DNA of 9,125 nucleotides from the NCBI GenBank assembly GCA_003167015.1, contig PMUF01000156.1, positions 1,619 through 10,743 of the forward strand. Reading direction: 5' to 3'. The position numbers and the translations under genes are program-made. The DNA comes from Chitinophagaceae bacterium (GTDB lineage: Bacteria; Bacteroidota; Bacteroidia; Chitinophagales; Chitinophagaceae). Shown here one piece after another: positions 6,879 to 9,125 of this stretch; the stretch's first letter is position 1; each line of letters begins with the position of its first letter. The notes under the pieces are model-generated. The model did no database searches and had not been told where the DNA came from. It was given only the letters and a program-made list of their open reading frames with translations.

Positions 6879-7937
6879 TTACTTGGCGGGCATGCCGGAC
6901 TTTAGGGTTTTTATGAAGTCGACGGATACACCGGCTATAGTGGCGATCTTTTTGATGGGAAATTCTTTATCGGCCAGCAGGCGTTTTACGACCTCTGTTT
7001 TTATTTCCATTCGGCCTTCGGCGATGCCCTTGGCGATCCCTTTGGCGATGCCCTTTTCAATGCCCACGGCCAGACCCTCTGCCAAGCCTTCTTCCCTTGA
7101 CACCATCTTAATATATTCATCGATACCCATGATATTATTTTTATCGTGTGATTGAATTCTTTGTTTAAAATTAAGATTCATTTGCGAATCTTCAAAGAGA
7201 ACGTAGTTTTCCAAAAAGACGAGAATGGCTTTTATTTTTCTTGTACTGAAACCCTTCTTTAATAATTTACTGGCAATCAGCACCTTTCGGTCCAACAGAT
7301 CCGACTCTGGTATTTTCCCTTCCAACAGTGAGGCTTTGACAGCAAGGAGGACGTGGGCGAATGGGTTCTCGCTTTTCTCCAATTCTTCATCTGTGAAGTC
7401 CAGAATGGAGAGGGTATGGTAATCATACCGCAGTTTGGTCTTCCGATAAGCATACTCAAAGCGGGCCGGCATTTTTTTCGCATCCCTGCCTGTAAAAATA
7501 GCCACTGCTGAAACGGGTTTCCGATACCTGTCCCATATTCGGTAGAAGTATCTGAACATGCGCTCACCAAACAAAGGCCGGTCTTTATGCTTTGTCTCTC
7601 CCTGAATTTCGACATGACATAGGATGCAGTCTTCCTTGCCATCTCTGCGGAATACCCTTACCAGCTTGTCCGCAAAGTGTGTAGCCGATTCTTTATCCGG
7701 CTCGGGGTACATCTCGGCCAATTCCTTGTCCAGAAACTCAAAGCCCCGCTCCATGTTGTAGACTTGGTCGGCGTCTGGAAAAATGAAGCGTAAGAGATCA
7801 TCAAACACTTCTTCCATCACCACTTTCCACAAAATATCGCTTTTGCGATGTTTAGGGTGCGGAGGAGGAGGCCGATTTTCGGGTCGTGCGCGTTTTTCAG
7901 GGTGCGTGCGTTTCCCAGGATGTTTTAATTGCTTCAT
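6879..7937 (-). CDS. Rpn-family PD-(D/E)XK nuclease / putative transposase-like protein
   Basis: A 352-residue protein in the opposite orientation to the operon. Residues 1-32 are a basic, proline-rich tail (many K, R, H, P). The core begins at KSDILWKVVMEEVFDDLLRF, followed by FEFLDKELAEMYPE (66-79), FADKLVRVF (88-96) with candidate catalytic Asp90, and CHVEIQGE (107-114) giving the E-x-Q form of the PD-(D/E)XK active site, then RMFRYFYRIWDRYRKPVSAV. The C-terminus has the six-unit x-G-(I/L)-(A/E) repeat (283-306) and a helix-turn-helix-looking end (KIATIAGVSVDFIKTL). Rpn proteins are DNA endonucleases reported to promote RecA-independent recombination; relatives are widely annotated as PD-(D/E)XK transposases and are often multi-copy and mobile between strains. 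The start at 7937 is the first ATG; the core needs a start upstream of Met41, so some of the tail is probably real. Its third-position and AT usage looks less GC-rich than the operon, which fits acquisition (impression, not computed). Confidence 0.85.
   Translation of the reverse strand: MKQLKHPGKRTHPEKRARPENRPPPPHPKHRKSDILWKVVMEEVFDDLLRFIFPDADQVYNMERGFEFLDKELAEMYPEPDKESATHFADKLVRVFRRDGKEDCILCHVEIQGETKHKDRPLFGERMFRYFYRIWDRYRKPVSAVAIFTGRDAKKMPARFEYAYRKTKLRYDYHTLSILDFTDEELEKSENPFAHVLLAVKASLLEGKIPESDLLDRKVLIASKLLKKGFSTRKIKAILVFLENYVLFEDSQMNLNFKQRIQSHDKNNIMGIDEYIKMVSREEGLAEGLAVGIEKGIAKGIAKGIAEGRMEIKTEVVKRLLADKEFPIKKIATIAGVSVDFIKTLKSGMPAK
7020..7091 (-). repeat. 12-bp in-frame tandem repeat in the Rpn gene, six units
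   Basis: Six 12-bp units starting at 7020, 7032, 7044, 7056, 7068 and 7080. The first three are nearly identical on the + strand (ggcgatgccctt, ggcgatcccttt, ggcgatgccctt) and the others have drifted. On the coding strand they encode KGIA, KGIA, KGIA, VGIE, EGLA and EGLA (residues 283-306). A 12-bp period preserves the frame if units are gained or lost. Similar G-x-x-x repeats are common near the C-terminus of Rpn-like proteins, where they probably form a helical spacer. Confidence 0.85.
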
Positions 7938-8033
7938 AGGTAAAATTTAAAATAACAAAACCTTCTCGGGGATCATGGCCAAACAGACCATGTCATTCCG
8001 GGCAACAAAACATCAATCAATAGTGGGGGAAAC

Positions 8034-8049
8034 GTGCAAAGGATTGCAC
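8034..8049. repeat. Inverted repeat GTGCAA-N4-TTGCAC
   Basis: A perfect 6-bp inverted repeat with the spacer AGGA in the Rpn upstream region. It touches the last base of the candidate -7 element and would span the predicted start of transcription for the Rpn gene. It could be a binding site for a dimeric regulator, or a 5' RNA hairpin. The arms are short, so it may also be chance. Confidence 0.35.
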
Positions 8050-8077
8050 AAAGTTATGCCATCAATAATACCGTCAA
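8049..8077 (-). promoter_or_regulatory. Candidate Bacteroidota-type promoter for the Rpn gene
   Basis: Read on the - strand: TTG (8077-8075), 18 nt, then TAACTTTG (8056-8049). This matches the Bacteroidota housekeeping pattern of a -33 TTG and a -7 TAnnTTTG. Transcription would begin near 8040-8043, giving a leader of roughly 105 nt before the ATG at 7937. A T-rich run lies just upstream of the TTG. The match is by eye only. Confidence 0.5.
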
Positions 8078-8117
8078 AAAAAACTTTAGCGATGACCATG
8101 TGCTTCGGGTGAGGCTG

Positions 8118-8148
8118 AAAAAAAGTACGCATTTTGCGTACTTTTTTT
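8118..8148. terminator. Bidirectional intrinsic terminator
   Basis: A perfect 14-bp inverted repeat (arm AAAAAAAGTACGCA at 8118-8131, loop TTT, second arm 8135-8148). The core stem GTACGCA is flanked by A7 on the left and T7 on the right, so RNA from either strand ends in a U-tract after a stem. It lies 42 nt past the stop of the right-hand GH32 gene (- strand) and is the obvious terminator for it. It is also the first terminator met on the + strand after the operon. Confidence 0.85.
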
Positions 8149-8190
8149 GCTGGGGTAATTTCAGCCAGTTTGTATCTGGGTTCCGGGCAG

Positions 8191-9125
8191 TCAGTGTGCG
8201 TCGTTCCAAATCGACTTCATTTCGTATACCTGTAAGGACCGGATGGCCGGGCCATATTTTTCTCCGTCGAATTCGAGGCCGTTGTCGTTGGTTGGAGGCG
8301 GCAACTGATGGATGATATAGCGTTCTCCCTTGTTGATAAATATCTCCGCGACGGTCTTGTCGAGGAGGATTTCTATTTCATTCGCGCCGGGCGGGAGGTC
8401 CGTGGCGGCAAGATCGAGAAGCGCGTTGCCCTGGTAGCGCAGATGGAGGTCATTGCCGGCAGGCAGGGTAACGGTCATCCTGATGTGCAGAGGGCCGGGG
8501 TGGACGGCGGCCAGCTGCTGATTAGCCTGTTGAGCGTTGAGGCCCGTCCAGGTATGGGTGACCTGGTGGAGGCGGTCGATCTCGCTGATGGGATTAGCCT
8601 GCAGCCGGATGCCTTCATTGGTCCTGTGCAGGGTGAATTCGGTAGGGAACAATATCATCTGGCTGAAGGGCATGCCGGGATGAAAGATCCTCCCCCAGGC
8701 CATTTGCACGACGCGGCCGTCGGGCATGTTGGAAAAACTCTCTGCTGCATAGAGGCAGTCTTCCCCTCTCCCATTCTTTCCTTCGGCATAGCGCAGCTTC
8801 GGTGTTTCAGGGGTGAAGGTTTTGCCGTCGAAACTGCCGATCATATATTCGCTGGACCCGCCATGGATCACCCATTTTTTCTCCGTTGTATTGCCGTCGA
8901 CGGGCAACTCGAAAAAGTCGGGGCATTCCCAAAGGCCGGGGACATGGCTTACCTTGGTCCAGTGTCGCATATCCGTGGAATTGAAGAAGGACATGCCGTC
9001 CTTTTCGAACAGCAGCATCACCCAGGTGTGGGCAGGCGCGTACCAGAATACCTTAGGGTCGCGGGTAGAAGTCGTGCCCAATTCCCAGTCGCTGTTGATG
9101 ATCGGGTTGCCTTTATAGTGCTGAA
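8191..9125 (-). CDS. Glycoside hydrolase family 32 (fructanase/levanase-like), partial
   Basis: About 310 C-terminal residues of a GH32 enzyme whose N-terminus lies beyond the right edge; the frame is open to base 9123 and reads QHYKGNPIINSDWELGTTSTRDPK at the edge. The TTG at 9081 is just an internal Leu codon. Seen: STRDPKVFW with the transition-state RDP (9055-9063), LWECPDFFELP with the acid/base Glu (8926-8928), the MPFSQMILFPTEFTL segment closing the propeller, and a beta-sandwich domain ending with ILLDKTVAEIFINKGERY. All are typical of exo-acting levanases/inulinases and invertases. The WMNDPNG nucleophile block and any signal peptide should be outside the window. Known for the family: hydrolysis of beta-2,1 or beta-2,6 fructosyl linkages. 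It is clearly a different branch from the GH32-like enzyme at 1908-3380, which makes a fructan locus the best reading of the whole window. Transcription ends at the hairpin 42 nt downstream. Confidence 0.93.
   Translation of the reverse strand, partial: QHYKGNPIINSDWELGTTSTRDPKVFWYAPAHTWVMLLFEKDGMSFFNSTDMRHWTKVSHVPGLWECPDFFELPVDGNTTEKKWVIHGGSSEYMIGSFDGKTFTPETPKLRYAEGKNGRGEDCLYAAESFSNMPDGRVVQMAWGRIFHPGMPFSQMILFPTEFTLHRTNEGIRLQANPISEIDRLHQVTHTWTGLNAQQANQQLAAVHPGPLHIRMTVTLPAGNDLHLRYQGNALLDLAATDLPPGANEIEILLDKTVAEIFINKGERYIIHQLPPPTNDNGLEFDGEKYGPAIRSLQVYEMKSIWNDAH

Noticed and set aside
6886..6903. GGCATGCC palindrome as an operon terminator
   Set aside because: It has no loop room and lies inside the Rpn coding sequence; the following T-rich stretch is interrupted and not adjacent to a stable stem.
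7014..7091. Repeats considered as a CRISPR array
   Set aside because: The units are contiguous 12-bp coding repeats with no spacers.
6862..7155. 97-codon + strand frame at the Rpn 3' end
   Set aside because: It is the antisense of the Rpn repeat region; the Met/Pro/Ala/Ser pattern only reflects the 12-bp repeats.
6855..8117. Rpn gene considered as a complete insertion sequence
   Set aside because: No terminal inverted repeats or flanking target duplications could be found by eye at either side of the gene.
8034..8315. Open frame of 93 codons on the + strand from a GTG
   Set aside because: It runs through the terminator hairpin and into the antisense of the GH32 gene, and the product has no recognisable features.

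Overview
The window looks like chromosomal DNA of a GC-rich Bacteroidota, most likely a Chitinophaga-type soil or plant-associated member of the Chitinophagaceae (inferred; no rRNA or other marker gene is present). The support is the SusD/RagB C-terminus, starts with A/T-rich leaders and no clear Shine-Dalgarno, one TTG-N18-TAnnTTTG promoter match of the Bacteroidota type, and a Bacteroidota-style Rpn/PD-(D/E)XK protein.

Region 1 (1-6854, + strand) is a closely spaced gene train. In order it holds the end of a SusD-like glycan-binding lipoprotein (cut by the left edge), an MFS sugar porter, a divergent GH32-like secreted glycosidase, a ROK sugar kinase, a secreted GtaA-like protein (DUF4964/DUF5127/DUF4965/DUF1793 type), and a secreted thioredoxin-fold protein whose start overlaps the preceding stop. 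Gaps are 15-53 nt or overlaps, and no terminator is seen inside. This reads as the downstream part of a polysaccharide-utilisation locus (PUL). Oligosaccharide is captured at the outer membrane (SusC presumably lies to the left), hydrolysed in the envelope, the monosaccharide is imported through the inner membrane by the porter, and it is phosphorylated by the ROK kinase. The GH32-type enzymes point to fructose-containing glycans. The organisation resembles the Bacteroides fructan PUL, which also combines SusC/D, an MFS fructose transporter, a fructokinase and GH32 enzymes.

Region 2 (6879-7937, - strand) is a convergent gene for an Rpn/PD-(D/E)XK 'transposase-like' nuclease. Its C-terminal part is a six-unit, 12-bp tandem repeat. 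Only 24 nt separate it from the operon end, and no terminator lies there.

Region 3 (7938-8190) is a 253-nt intergenic stretch. It carries a candidate promoter and an overlapping small inverted repeat for the Rpn gene, and a perfect 14-bp hairpin flanked by A7/T7 that should terminate transcription in both directions.

Region 4 (8191-9125, - strand) is the C-terminal two-thirds or so of a second, canonical-looking GH32 fructanase/levanase, cut by the right edge.

The most noteworthy points are the GtaA-like protein and the thioredoxin-like protein coupled in a sugar-catabolic operon, the non-canonical nucleophile motif of the first GH32-like enzyme, the zinc-less ROK kinase, and the possibility that the operon transcript runs antisense through the whole Rpn gene to the shared bidirectional terminator.
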